From: Rhodospirillaceae bacterium
GTDB lineage: Bacteria > Pseudomonadota > Alphaproteobacteria > UBA8366
Length of the DNA: 64,000 nt
Reading direction: 5' to 3'
NCBI GenBank assembly: GCA_002716125.1
Contig: PAZH01000022.1
Location: 95,301 to 159,300, forward strand
Below the pieces are notes generated by a model. It was given only the letters and a program-made list of their open reading frames with translations, was not told the DNA's origin and searched no databases. Positions 1-7,811 of the stretch are shown piece by piece. The translations under genes were made by a program, and so were the position numbers. The first letter of the stretch is position 1. Each line of letters opens with the position of its first letter.

Positions 1-1
1 G

Positions 2-493
2 GCCACGCGCTTCGAAGCGGAACAGGAGATGGAGAACGGGTATCGCACTCAACAAGCGACGAAGCCGCAAACCCTCAGCTACGCGATGATGGACAGCCCG
101 GTTGGGATTGCCGCCTGGATCACTGAGAAATTCAATTCTTGGTCCGATACCGTCGGCGACGATGTCGAGAGTGTGCACAGCAAGGACACGCTTTTGACGA
201 ATATAATGGTCTATATCGTGACGCGTACCTTCAATACCGCATCCTGGATTTACTACGGTCGCCGCGAAGAAGGCGGGCGCGTCATGTCGCCCGACGGCAA
301 GCGCGTCGAGGTTCCGACCGGCTGCGCCCTCTTCCCGAAGGAGCTGCTATCCTGGCCGCCCCGCAGTTATGCGGAACGTATTTATAACGTAACGCACTGG
401 CGCGAATTCCCGTGCGGTGGCCATTTCCCGGCGATGGAAGTGCCGGAGCTGCTGCTGGAGGATATCCGAACGTTCGCACGGACGGTGCGGTAA
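2..493 (+). CDS. Epoxide hydrolase, alpha/beta-hydrolase fold (C-terminal part, 5' end outside window)
   Basis: The reading frame is open from the first bases of the window, so this is the 3' part of a longer gene; the ATG at 29 is internal. The visible 163 residues look like the C-terminal half of a microsomal-type epoxide hydrolase. A helical segment with DSPVGIAAWITEKF is followed by the terminal CGGHFPAMEVPELL motif, whose His is the expected general base of the catalytic triad. The nucleophile Asp and the cap tyrosines would lie upstream. Such enzymes open epoxides to diols. The neighbouring genes are CoA-linked catabolic genes, but this gene is separated from them by a repeat element. 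Confidence 0.75.
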   Translation, partial: ATRFEAEQEMENGYRTQQATKPQTLSYAMMDSPVGIAAWITEKFNSWSDTVGDDVESVHSKDTLLTNIMVYIVTRTFNTASWIYYGRREEGGRVMSPDGKRVEVPTGCALFPKELLSWPPRSYAERIYNVTHWREFPCGGHFPAMEVPELLLEDIRTFARTVR

Positions 494-504
494 GGCGTCC
501 GACT

Positions 505-629
505 GTCATTCCAGGGCGCAGCAATGCAGCGAACCCGGAATTATGGCCTGAGCGATTCTTTGTGGGTTTGGCGAACCAAGCGGGTCTCAGGCAAAAAATC
601 CGGATAACGCTCTGCGTTTCCGGAATGAC
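505..629. repeat. Dispersed intergenic inverted-repeat element
   Basis: The intergenic stretch begins with GTCATTCC at 505-512 and ends with its inverse GGAATGAC at 622-629. Inner parts such as the AACCCGGAAT segment and TTTCCGGAATGAC also mirror one another. This is the layout of the short non-coding dispersed repeats found between genes in many alphaproteobacteria. It contains no convincing gene. It fills the space between two convergent genes, where it may also fold as a terminator. Confidence 0.6.
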
Positions 630-652
630 AAGAAGTTGGGAAGCTTCGTTCT

Positions 653-1414
653 CTAAAGCCAGCTCAATCTTTCGGACCAGCCGCCGATCAAGCTTTCCCA
701 GGGTTGGTGGGGCGTCGCCAAATCCGCGATCCCGAGTTCGTCGAGCAGCGCCCAAGCGAGACAATTATTCGAGCAGAGAACGGGCTTGCCCGTCCGTTCG
801 AACAGCGGGCGAATGGCGGGCAGGACCGGCATGCCGGTGCCGGTCACGACAACGGCATCGGCCGACGCCGTCTCCAAAGTTTCCGAAGCGCGAAGGAAAC
901 CCGCGGAATTCAAGCCGTAGATATTTACCGTATCGGAGGTGTCGTCCGGCATGGTCCCCCACGAGACGATCTCGTATCCGAGGCCGGCCCAATAGGCCCG
1001 GCTCGCGGCCGTTAACCAGTCTGGATAAGGACTAAAGAGCGCGATCCGTTTGGCATCGAGGCGGTCCAAGGCCCGCCGGATCGCCATGGCGGACGACAGA
1101 ATGGGAATACCGCGCGCGTCAGCGGCGGCGCCCAGCGTGTCCGCCTCGTCGGTCCCGAACAGATACGCCGTCGCCGTACAGGCAAACCCGATCGCGTCCG
1201 GTTGCGCTTTGCCGTAGGCGGCAAGGCTCTGGGGGAAGTTTTCCAAGAACTGATGGAAACGTGTCTTCGGGTCTTCCGCTTCACCCGTCAGCCGCGTGAC
1301 CAGCATTCCGACGCCGTCCGGCATCAAGGCGGAATATTCCGCCTCCACCACCGGGTTCGACTGCGGCGGCGCGATACCGATCAACGCGTGGCGGGCATAC
1401 TCGCGATTGGGCAT
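653..1414 (-). CDS. Asp/Glu racemase superfamily protein (maleate isomerase / arylmalonate decarboxylase-like)
   Basis: The protein is about 253 residues. It starts as MPNREYARHALIGIAPP and has the two cysteine-bearing motifs of the superfamily: FACTATAYLFG in the first half and VLCSNNCLAWALL in the second. In maleate cis-trans isomerase both cysteines act in catalysis, while arylmalonate decarboxylase keeps only one, so an isomerase or racemase activity is the better guess. The ATG at 1414 is preceded by GGGAGAG. The open frame runs on to 1510, but that extra stretch is translated repeat DNA and is not part of the gene. The neighbouring acyl-CoA genes suggest a role in dicarboxylate or aryl-acid breakdown; the substrate is unknown. 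Confidence 0.7.
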   Translation of the reverse strand: MPNREYARHALIGIAPPQSNPVVEAEYSALMPDGVGMLVTRLTGEAEDPKTRFHQFLENFPQSLAAYGKAQPDAIGFACTATAYLFGTDEADTLGAAADARGIPILSSAMAIRRALDRLDAKRIALFSPYPDWLTAASRAYWAGLGYEIVSWGTMPDDTSDTVNIYGLNSAGFLRASETLETASADAVVVTGTGMPVLPAIRPLFERTGKPVLCSNNCLAWALLDELGIADLATPHQPWESLIGGWSERLSWL

Positions 1415-1432
1415 GATGGCGTCTCTCCCGAC

Positions 1433-1503
1433 TTCATTCCCGCGCAGACGGGACCTTAAAACGACGTGCAAACTTACTGGATTCCCGCCTTCGCGGAAAT
1501 GAC
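1433..1503. repeat. Dispersed palindromic repeat (CATTCCCGCG type)
   Basis: Two partly inverted halves, TCATTCCCGCGCAGACGGGA at about 1434-1453 and ATTCCCGCCTTCGCGGAA near 1481-1498, form a large imperfect palindrome. Read on the minus strand it gives the familiar spurious peptide HFREGGNPV. This marks it as a widespread intergenic repeat that often contaminates the N-termini of predicted proteins. It sits directly upstream of the racemase-like gene. Confidence 0.7.
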
Positions 1504-1782
1504 GGCACATGGGAAATAGACAAAATGGCTAATTTCTGTTATGAGATGTGCCGTTCTTTGACATTGTGAATCTTAACGAGTCCCGTCGGCGCATCGCCGT
1601 CGGTCGAAACAGCGGTACGCTATTACCCCATTTCCCGGGTGCATGGGGTTGTTCCTCGGAAAAAATGTATGCCGGGTTCGCCCCGCCCCTGGAGACGCTC
1701 AGGGTGGGCCGGTTTTCTGACGAAGTGCGCGCCCTCATGCTGAAGCCTGTCGGCGCATGAGGACGTTAGCAGCGTGCAGATG
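1504..1782. other. Intergenic region without a convincing gene; boxA-like sequence
   Basis: About 280 bases separate the repeat from the 3' end of the acyl-CoA dehydrogenase gene. Short open frames on both strands have no recognisable product. The string GTTCTTTGACATTGTGAAT at 1553-1571 resembles the boxA antitermination element found in alphaproteobacterial rRNA operon leaders, but no rRNA gene follows. Nothing else is supportable here. Confidence 0.4.
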
Positions 1783-3567
1783 CTAACCCGCCACCAGCTC
1801 TTGCGCTTCGTCGAGGCTCACCTTGCGTTGGGCGAGCAAAGCCACGGCCATCGGATCCTCGTCCTGCGGGATCGCCAGCGGGTCCTGCGGGCGCAGGCGG
1901 TGGTCGATGACCATGCGGGCGAGGATCAGGCGGCGGGCGTCTTCGCCTTGCGCGCCGAGCTTGGCCCCTTCGCGGGCGAGCAAGGTCGCGCTGGTGATAT
2001 GGTAGAGCGCGTCCGATGCCTTGCGCGCCAGGGTCTCGTTGCCCGACGTGGCGATCTCTTCGGCGACCGCAAGCGCGCGCTCCGCCGTCGATTGCAGCGT
2101 GCCGCGGAACTGCCCTGGGATATCCGGGGTGTCGGCGGCCAAGTCTTGCAGCGTTTCGCCAAGCGCCTTGTGCGCGCCGACTTTGGCAATGGCGCGGGTC
2201 GTGACGTCCAACGCGTTGATGTTGGAGGTACCTTCCCACAAGACGCCGAGATGGGCGTCGCGGACGAGGCGGCTGTTGACCCAATCCTCGATATAACCGT
2301 TGCCACCGCGAATCTCCATGGCGCCGGTGGCCACCTGGATATTGTCGCGGCAGGTGCGGAACTTGAGGAGCGGGGTGAGGATGCGGAGCTGCTCGATTGC
2401 GTGTTCGTCCCCGGTCTCAGCGAGTTCCAGCTGTTGGCCCGTATACATCGCCATGGACAGCGCTTGCTCCGTCGGGACCATGATCTTCATCAACTGACGG
2501 CGCAGCAGCGGCTTCTCGATAATGATCTCGCCGAAGGCTTCGCGGTTGCGGGCGACGGCCAGGGCTTCGTTGAGGCAACGGCGCATCATCGCCGCAGCGC
2601 GCACGCCGTGCGAGAGGCGCGACATGTTGACCTGATCCATCATCTGCTTAAGGCCCGGGTTCTTGCCTTCGCCGACTTGGCCCAATGGATAAGCAACCGC
2701 GCCTTCGAAGACGATCTCGCCGGAGGCCATCGACTTGGTGCCGAGCTTATCCTTGAGGCGGACGATGCGGTATTTGTTGCGGCTGCCGTCGTCGAGGCGG
2801 CGGGGCAGGGCGAAGAGGCCGAGGCCGGCGGTACCGGCGACGGCACCTTCCGGGCGCGCCAGCAGCAACGCCACGTCGCCGTCGGCGCAAGAGCAGAACC
2901 ATTTGTCGCCGTAGAGGCGCCATTCGCCGTCTTCGTACTTGGCGGTGAGTTCGATCTGGCCGACGTCGGAGCCGCCGGTTTTCTCCGTCATGAACTGCGC
3001 GCCTTTAAGGATATTGCTCATGTCGTTGGAATGCATGCCGGGCAGGAAGCGGTTCTTCGTCGCTTCGTCGCCGTAGCGTTCGATCAGCATGGCCGAGGTG
3101 TCGGTCGCCGAGATCGGGCACATCAGGCCGAACTCGGACTGCACGAAGAGATATTGGAAGATATATTTGGCGAGCGGCGGCACCTTATCCTGCCAGCCGA
3201 GCACGCCGGGTGTGCGGGACATGCAATGGATGCCGAAGTCGCCGAAGCCGATCTGCTCCATCTCGCGGTAGGAAGGATGGAACTCGAGCCAATCCTCATC
3301 GCGGCCGAACGGGTCCCGGGCGTGAAGGACCGGCGCGTGCTTGTCGGACATCCGGGCGAGTTCGTCGAGCTTACCGCCGGCGATTTCGCCGAGCCGGCTG
3401 TAATGCGGCGTCATATGCTCGCGCAGGGCTTCTGGCAGATAAAGTTTCAGCAAGCCCTGCAGGCTCTGATCCATCTCAAAGAAGTTCTGGCCGTGCGTAT
3501 CCGGCGCGATCCAATCGGAGTTGGTTTGCTTTTCTTTGAGGTCTTCTGCGACAAGCAGGTCGTTCAT
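1783..3567 (-). CDS. Acyl-CoA dehydrogenase, AidB/ACAD11-like subfamily
   Basis: A 594-residue FAD-dependent acyl-CoA dehydrogenase homologue. The first about 150 residues form an N-terminal extension (GRDEDWLEFHPSYREME) like that of AidB. It is followed by FGLMCPISATDTSAM, then the FAD/substrate motif QFMTEKTGGSDV, and the late WEGTSNINALDV segment that carries the expected catalytic base Glu. A C-terminal helical tail of about 130 residues follows. It is far longer than the about 380 residues of simple chain-length enzymes. It is divergent from the LysR gene at 3681 and paralogous to the protein encoded at 4583-6349, with long stretches of identity. The substrate is unknown; DmdC-type enzymes have a similar length and are the main alternative. 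Confidence 0.8.
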   Translation of the reverse strand: MNDLLVAEDLKEKQTNSDWIAPDTHGQNFFEMDQSLQGLLKLYLPEALREHMTPHYSRLGEIAGGKLDELARMSDKHAPVLHARDPFGRDEDWLEFHPSYREMEQIGFGDFGIHCMSRTPGVLGWQDKVPPLAKYIFQYLFVQSEFGLMCPISATDTSAMLIERYGDEATKNRFLPGMHSNDMSNILKGAQFMTEKTGGSDVGQIELTAKYEDGEWRLYGDKWFCSCADGDVALLLARPEGAVAGTAGLGLFALPRRLDDGSRNKYRIVRLKDKLGTKSMASGEIVFEGAVAYPLGQVGEGKNPGLKQMMDQVNMSRLSHGVRAAAMMRRCLNEALAVARNREAFGEIIIEKPLLRRQLMKIMVPTEQALSMAMYTGQQLELAETGDEHAIEQLRILTPLLKFRTCRDNIQVATGAMEIRGGNGYIEDWVNSRLVRDAHLGVLWEGTSNINALDVTTRAIAKVGAHKALGETLQDLAADTPDIPGQFRGTLQSTAERALAVAEEIATSGNETLARKASDALYHITSATLLAREGAKLGAQGEDARRLILARMVIDHRLRPQDPLAIPQDEDPMAVALLAQRKVSLDEAQELVAG

Positions 3568-3680
3568 GGCGATGATTCCCTAGAGCACGTGATGTTTGCA
3601 CGGTTTTTAGCCTCCGTGGGGTTTGCCCCGCAACCGATTAATGCGTAGAGTTGAGTGAGTTTTAATCAATCAAGATCAAA
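3568..3680. promoter_or_regulatory. Divergent promoter region between acyl-CoA dehydrogenase and LysR genes
   Basis: This 113-base gap must hold promoters in both directions. It contains a spaced inverted repeat, GATTAA at 3636-3641 and TTAATC at 3662-3667, and a small GGGG-TTTG-CCCC hairpin at 3618-3629. LysR-type regulators usually bind dyads in just such divergent gaps, so the wide dyad is a candidate operator. No clear -35/-10 pair could be assigned. Confidence 0.35.
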
Positions 3681-4586
3681 ATGGCCCGTCGTCTACCGCC
3701 TTTAAATGCGCTTCGAACGTTCGAAGCAGCCGCACGTCACGTGAGTTTCATTCACGCAGCGGAGGAACTAGCCGTAACCCCGGGCGCGGTCAGCCGACAG
3801 GTAAAAGCCTTGGAGCAATGGTTGGGTGCGCCGCTTTTTCGTCGGGCCCACAAACAGGTGGCGTTGACGCCGCTCGGGCGCTCGTATCTGGAGGCTGTGA
3901 GCGCGCCGCTTGAGGATATCGCGCTGGCGACCGACCGGGCGACACGGCGTGAATCGTCCCGTCCCTTGGCAATCTATTGCTATCCGACGTTCGCGCTGCG
4001 TTGGCTGGTGCCGCGATGGGGCCGGTTCTACGACGCGCATCCCGAGATCGATGTGCAGCTGACGACTTCGCTGCAGCCGGTCGACTTTGCGCGGGACGAT
4101 TACGATGCGGCCATCCATGTCGGCGACAGTCTGGACGCGCAACCGGGGATGACCGCCGTGAAACTGGTCGATGTCGACTTGATCCCTGTCTGTAGTCCGG
4201 ACGTGGCGCGCCATCTGACCTCGGCCGAAGATCTCGTCGATGCGACCTTGTTGCATGACGCGCCGCGCCCGCATGATTGGGAACGTTGGCTCCTCTTCGC
4301 CGGCGTTGAAGGGGTCGACGCATCGGCAGGTCCGCGCTTCGACAGTCTCAACCTCTCGATCCAGGCGGCGATCGGGGGCGTTGGGATCGCGATTGCGATT
4401 CGGGCCTTGGTCGAGGACGAATTGGCGGAAGGGCGGCTCGTGCAACCGTTCGGTCCATCGCGCCTTTCGAGCCGGCCGTTCTATTTGAATTATCCGTCAC
4501 ACCGCGCGCGGGACAGGCGACTTGCCGCTTTCGAGACCTGGTTGCGCGGTGAGGCCGCAACGTTAGAGCAGGAGAAAAAACAATGA
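3681..4586 (+). CDS. LysR-family transcriptional regulator (GcvA-like)
   Basis: A 301-residue protein of normal LysR length. The N-terminal winged helix-turn-helix covers about residues 5-63 (LNALRTFEAAARHVSFIHAA, then PGAVSRQVKALE). The linker and periplasmic-binding-like effector domain follow, with the GcvA-subgroup signature FALRWLVPRWGRF near residue 105. It lies between two divergently and co-directionally placed acyl-CoA dehydrogenase paralogues. Its last four bases (ATGA) overlap the start of the downstream dehydrogenase. It is therefore probably the local regulator of this catabolic cluster, responding to a pathway intermediate. The ligand is not deducible. Confidence 0.88.
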   Translation: MARRLPPLNALRTFEAAARHVSFIHAAEELAVTPGAVSRQVKALEQWLGAPLFRRAHKQVALTPLGRSYLEAVSAPLEDIALATDRATRRESSRPLAIYCYPTFALRWLVPRWGRFYDAHPEIDVQLTTSLQPVDFARDDYDAAIHVGDSLDAQPGMTAVKLVDVDLIPVCSPDVARHLTSAEDLVDATLLHDAPRPHDWERWLLFAGVEGVDASAGPRFDSLNLSIQAAIGGVGIAIAIRALVEDELAEGRLVQPFGPSRLSSRPFYLNYPSHRARDRRLAAFETWLRGEAATLEQEKKQ

Positions 4587-6349
4587 GTGCCGTTCCAGCT
4601 CCGGTCCGCGATGTCGAGGATATGATCCCCGCCGATTGTCATGGCATGAACTTCTACGAATTCGATCCGGCCTTTCGGGTCTTGTTAGAACACTATATGG
4701 CGCCGGACCTGCACGGGCATTTGGCACCGCACTTGGATCGCCTCGGCGCACTTGCGGGCGGACGTCTCGACGAGTTGGCGCGGATCGCCGATCGGCACGC
4801 GCCGGTCCTGCATCCGCGCGACAGCTTCGGACGCGACGAAGATTGGATCGAATACCATCCGTCGTATCGCGCCATGGAGAAGATCGCATTCGACGAATTC
4901 GGGCTGCACGCGATGAGCCACCGGCCGGGCGTCCTCGATTGGCCCGAGCCGATGGGGGCGCTTGCGAAATACGCGGTAAAGTACCTTTTCGTGCAAGGCG
5001 AGTTCGGGCTGATGTGCCCGGTCAGTCTGTGCGACACGGCGGCGTTCATGGTGAACCGATATGCCGCGCCCGAGATCCGGGATCGTTATCTGCCGCGCAT
5101 GACCGCCGAGACGCGGGAGGAGATGTGGACCGGCACGCAATTTATGACGGAACAGATCGGCGGTTCCGATGTCTCGAAACTTGAAGTGGAAGCGCGTTTC
5201 GAGGACGGTGAATGGCGTATTCGCGGCGACAAGTGGTTCTGCTCGCATACGGACAGCAGCATTATTCTGATCTTGGCGCGCTCGGGCGACCCAGCGTCGG
5301 GCAGTAAAGGCCTTAGTCTTTTCCTGGTGCCGCGCTGGCTGGAAGACGGGTCGCGGAACGCCTATCGCACATTGCGCCTGAAACCGAAGATGGGCACCAA
5401 GTCCATGGCGACGGGCGAAGTGCGTTTTGAAGGGGCCGTCGGATATCTGCTTGGCGAAGAAGGGCGCGGTCTGCGCCAGACCATGGATCAGGTCAATCTC
5501 AGCCGGCTTTCCCACGGGGTACGGGCCGCGGCGATGATGCGCCGTTGTCTGAACGAGGCTTTGACGGACGCGCGTGGCCGGACCGCATTCGGCAAATCGC
5601 TCGATGCGCACCCGCTGATGGCCCGCCAACTGCTGAAGATTATGCTCCCCACCGAGCAGGCGCTTTCGGCGTTCCTTTACACCGCTGCCGTTATGGAGAA
5701 AGCGGACGCAGGCGACGAGACGGCGGCGACGGTGCTTCGGCTTTTGACCCCGTTGATCAAATTCCGGGCGTGTCGCGACAACATTCCTGTCGCGACAGCG
5801 GCGATGGAAGTGCGCGGCGGCAACGGCTTCATCGAGGACTGGGTCAACGCACGGCTGGTGCGGGACGCGCACACAGGCGTGCTTTGGGAAGGCACGTCTT
5901 CCATCGTCGCGTTGGACGTTGCCCGCCGCGCGGTCCCGCAGGTCCAAGCCCATAAGGCTTTGGGTGCGGCGATGCATGGTTTGCTCGACAGCAGCGACGG
6001 CGTGCCCGGGCAATTCGGCGGCGAGCTTGCCGGCATGGTCGACCGTGCCGTCGGATTCGCTGATGAGGTTGCGCGCGAGCCGGAAAGCGAGGCTTTCTCG
6101 CGGCAGGCGACGAATGCCCTCTATCACGCGATGACCGCCACGCTCCTGGCCCATGAAGGGGCGATTATGGCCAAGAAGACCGGCGACGCGCGCCGTATGT
6201 TGCTGGCACGCCTTGTGATCGATCATCGCATGCGCCCGCACGATCCGATGAGTTTGGACGGCGGTCGCATCGAACGAGAAGCCGGCGCGCTTCTTCTGCG
6301 GGATGCGCCGGTTTCGCTGGAAGACGCGGCCCGCGTTCTGGCAAGCTAA
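4583..6349 (+). CDS. Acyl-CoA dehydrogenase, AidB/ACAD11-like subfamily (paralogue)
   Basis: A 588-residue paralogue of the protein encoded at 1783-3567. It shares the long N-terminal extension (DEDWIEYHPSYRAMEK), the FGLMCPVSLCDTAAF segment, the QFMTEQIGGSDV flavin motif, VNLSRLSHGVRAAAMMRRCL, and the terminal LWEGTSSIVALDV carrying the catalytic Glu. Translation is coupled to the LysR gene through an ATGA overlap, and GGAG at 4570 serves as the ribosome site. The amidohydrolase starts 24 bases downstream, so the two probably share a transcript. Substrate specificity cannot be read from the sequence. Confidence 0.82.
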   Translation: MSAVPAPVRDVEDMIPADCHGMNFYEFDPAFRVLLEHYMAPDLHGHLAPHLDRLGALAGGRLDELARIADRHAPVLHPRDSFGRDEDWIEYHPSYRAMEKIAFDEFGLHAMSHRPGVLDWPEPMGALAKYAVKYLFVQGEFGLMCPVSLCDTAAFMVNRYAAPEIRDRYLPRMTAETREEMWTGTQFMTEQIGGSDVSKLEVEARFEDGEWRIRGDKWFCSHTDSSIILILARSGDPASGSKGLSLFLVPRWLEDGSRNAYRTLRLKPKMGTKSMATGEVRFEGAVGYLLGEEGRGLRQTMDQVNLSRLSHGVRAAAMMRRCLNEALTDARGRTAFGKSLDAHPLMARQLLKIMLPTEQALSAFLYTAAVMEKADAGDETAATVLRLLTPLIKFRACRDNIPVATAAMEVRGGNGFIEDWVNARLVRDAHTGVLWEGTSSIVALDVARRAVPQVQAHKALGAAMHGLLDSSDGVPGQFGGELAGMVDRAVGFADEVAREPESEAFSRQATNALYHAMTATLLAHEGAIMAKKTGDARRMLLARLVIDHRMRPHDPMSLDGGRIEREAGALLLRDAPVSLEDAARVLAS

Positions 6350-6373
6350 GCGCTTCAGTAAGGAATCTCATCT

Positions 6374-7792
6374 ATGCGGACGACAATCCGGAACGGCACG
6401 GTGCTGGCCTGGCAAGGTGAACGGCACGAGGTCTTGAAGCGTGGCGAGGTCGTTTTCGAAGGCAATGAAATCACCTTCGTCGGAGAAGCCTATGAGGGCG
6501 CGGTCGACGAGGTCGTCGATGCCACGGGACGCCTCGTGATCCCGGGTCTGATCAACGGGCATCTGCATGTCACCGATACGCCGTTCACGAAAGGGTATCT
6601 CGAAGACACGGGGAGTTCGGCCAATACCGCACAGGCGCAGAATTTCGTCTCGCTCTACAAGATCTTGCCTGAAGTTCGGCACGCGACGGATGGCGACGCG
6701 CAGGTGGTTGCGGCGGAATGCGCCTTCGCGGAGTTGGCCCGGACCGGCTCTACGACCGTGGTCGAGCTCGGTTACGACTACGAGGTCGGCGGCGACGGCG
6801 ACATCGTGTTGACCGAACGGGTAGCGGATGTCGCGGGTAAGATGGGCCTGCGCTGCTATTCCGGCCCGCGATATCGCACAAAACATTATGGCTATGACGG
6901 CGACGGGCCTGTCTTCTACCGGGATTATGACGGCCGCGGTTGGCCGCGCTTCGAGAACTGTGTCGACTTCTGCGAACGTTTCAACGGTCGCTATGACGAC
7001 CGGCTCCGGACGATGTTGGCGCCGGGACAAGTGGATACCTGCGACGCGGATATCCTGGAAGCGACTCGGCAAGCCGCCGACCGCACGGGCCTCCCCATTC
7101 AGATCCACGCAGGACAATCGCCGAACGAATACCAAAGGGTCCTTTCAACGCAGGGCAAAACGACGGTCGAATACCTGCGCGACACGGGGCTCCTCGGTTC
7201 CGACTTCATCATCGGCCACGGGCAGTGCATGACCGCCGACGGCGATATGAACAGCATGTCCGCAGACGAAGTGGCGGCGCTGCGCGACAGCGAGACGAGC
7301 ATCTGCCACTTGCCGTGGGTCAAGGCGCGGCGCGGCGGCGTCATCAACTCGATCCAGAAGTATCAAGACCTCGGTATCCATCAATGCATCGGCACGGATA
7401 CCTATCCCTTCGATCTCTTCAACGATATGCGGTTCGGCGCGGTGGTGTGCAAGATTGTTGAAGCCTCGGCCGAGGCGGCGCTATCGGAGGACGTCTTCCG
7501 CATGGCAACGGTCGGTGGGGCGGAAGCGCTCAATCGTCCCGATCTCGGTCGGCTGGCTGTCGGCTGTAAAGCCGATATTGTGACGGTCCGCATCGACACC
7601 CCAAAAGCCGCACCCGTCTACGACCCTTTCAAGTTCCTGGTCCTCACCGCAAGCGGCGACGATATCGACAGGGTGATTGTCGACGGCCGGACCATTGTCG
7701 ATGGGGGTGAGGTTCTCACCCTCGACGTCCCGGATGCTGTCCGCCGCCTCAACGAAGCCAGCGAGCGGGTCTGGGCCCGGCTGGACCTATAA
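6374..7792 (+). CDS. Metal-dependent amidohydrolase (cytosine deaminase/TRZ-like)
   Basis: A 472-residue amidohydrolase-superfamily protein. An N-terminal beta strand region (MRTTIRNGTVLAW) precedes the metal-binding HxH in INGHLHVTDTPF near residue 58. Further ligands are the His in IQIHAGQSPNEY, the His in IIGHGQCM and the Asp in IGTDTYPFDLFND. A C-terminal composite sandwich follows (DIVTVRIDTPKAAPVYDPF). All expected ligands are present, so it should be an active hydrolase or deaminase of a C-N or C-Cl bond. It is co-directional with the upstream dehydrogenase and the downstream unknown gene (19-base gap). The substrate is unknown. Confidence 0.8.
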   Translation: MRTTIRNGTVLAWQGERHEVLKRGEVVFEGNEITFVGEAYEGAVDEVVDATGRLVIPGLINGHLHVTDTPFTKGYLEDTGSSANTAQAQNFVSLYKILPEVRHATDGDAQVVAAECAFAELARTGSTTVVELGYDYEVGGDGDIVLTERVADVAGKMGLRCYSGPRYRTKHYGYDGDGPVFYRDYDGRGWPRFENCVDFCERFNGRYDDRLRTMLAPGQVDTCDADILEATRQAADRTGLPIQIHAGQSPNEYQRVLSTQGKTTVEYLRDTGLLGSDFIIGHGQCMTADGDMNSMSADEVAALRDSETSICHLPWVKARRGGVINSIQKYQDLGIHQCIGTDTYPFDLFNDMRFGAVVCKIVEASAEAALSEDVFRMATVGGAEALNRPDLGRLAVGCKADIVTVRIDTPKAAPVYDPFKFLVLTASGDDIDRVIVDGRTIVDGGEVLTLDVPDAVRRLNEASERVWARLDL

Positions 7793-7811
7793 GCGGAATA
7801 CAGGAGTTCTC

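Noticed and set aside
1415..1510. N-terminal extension of the racemase-like gene
   Set aside because: It is translation of an intergenic repeat; the family start and ribosome site are at 1414.
1774..3648. A 624-codon plus-strand frame opposite the first acyl-CoA dehydrogenase
   Set aside because: The minus strand encodes a complete enzyme with motifs; the opposite frame is Arg/Ala/Val-rich with no family features and is a codon-bias shadow.
4685..6241. A 518-codon minus-strand frame opposite the second acyl-CoA dehydrogenase
   Set aside because: His/Arg-rich mirror translation of the real gene, with no ribosome site or recognisable domain.
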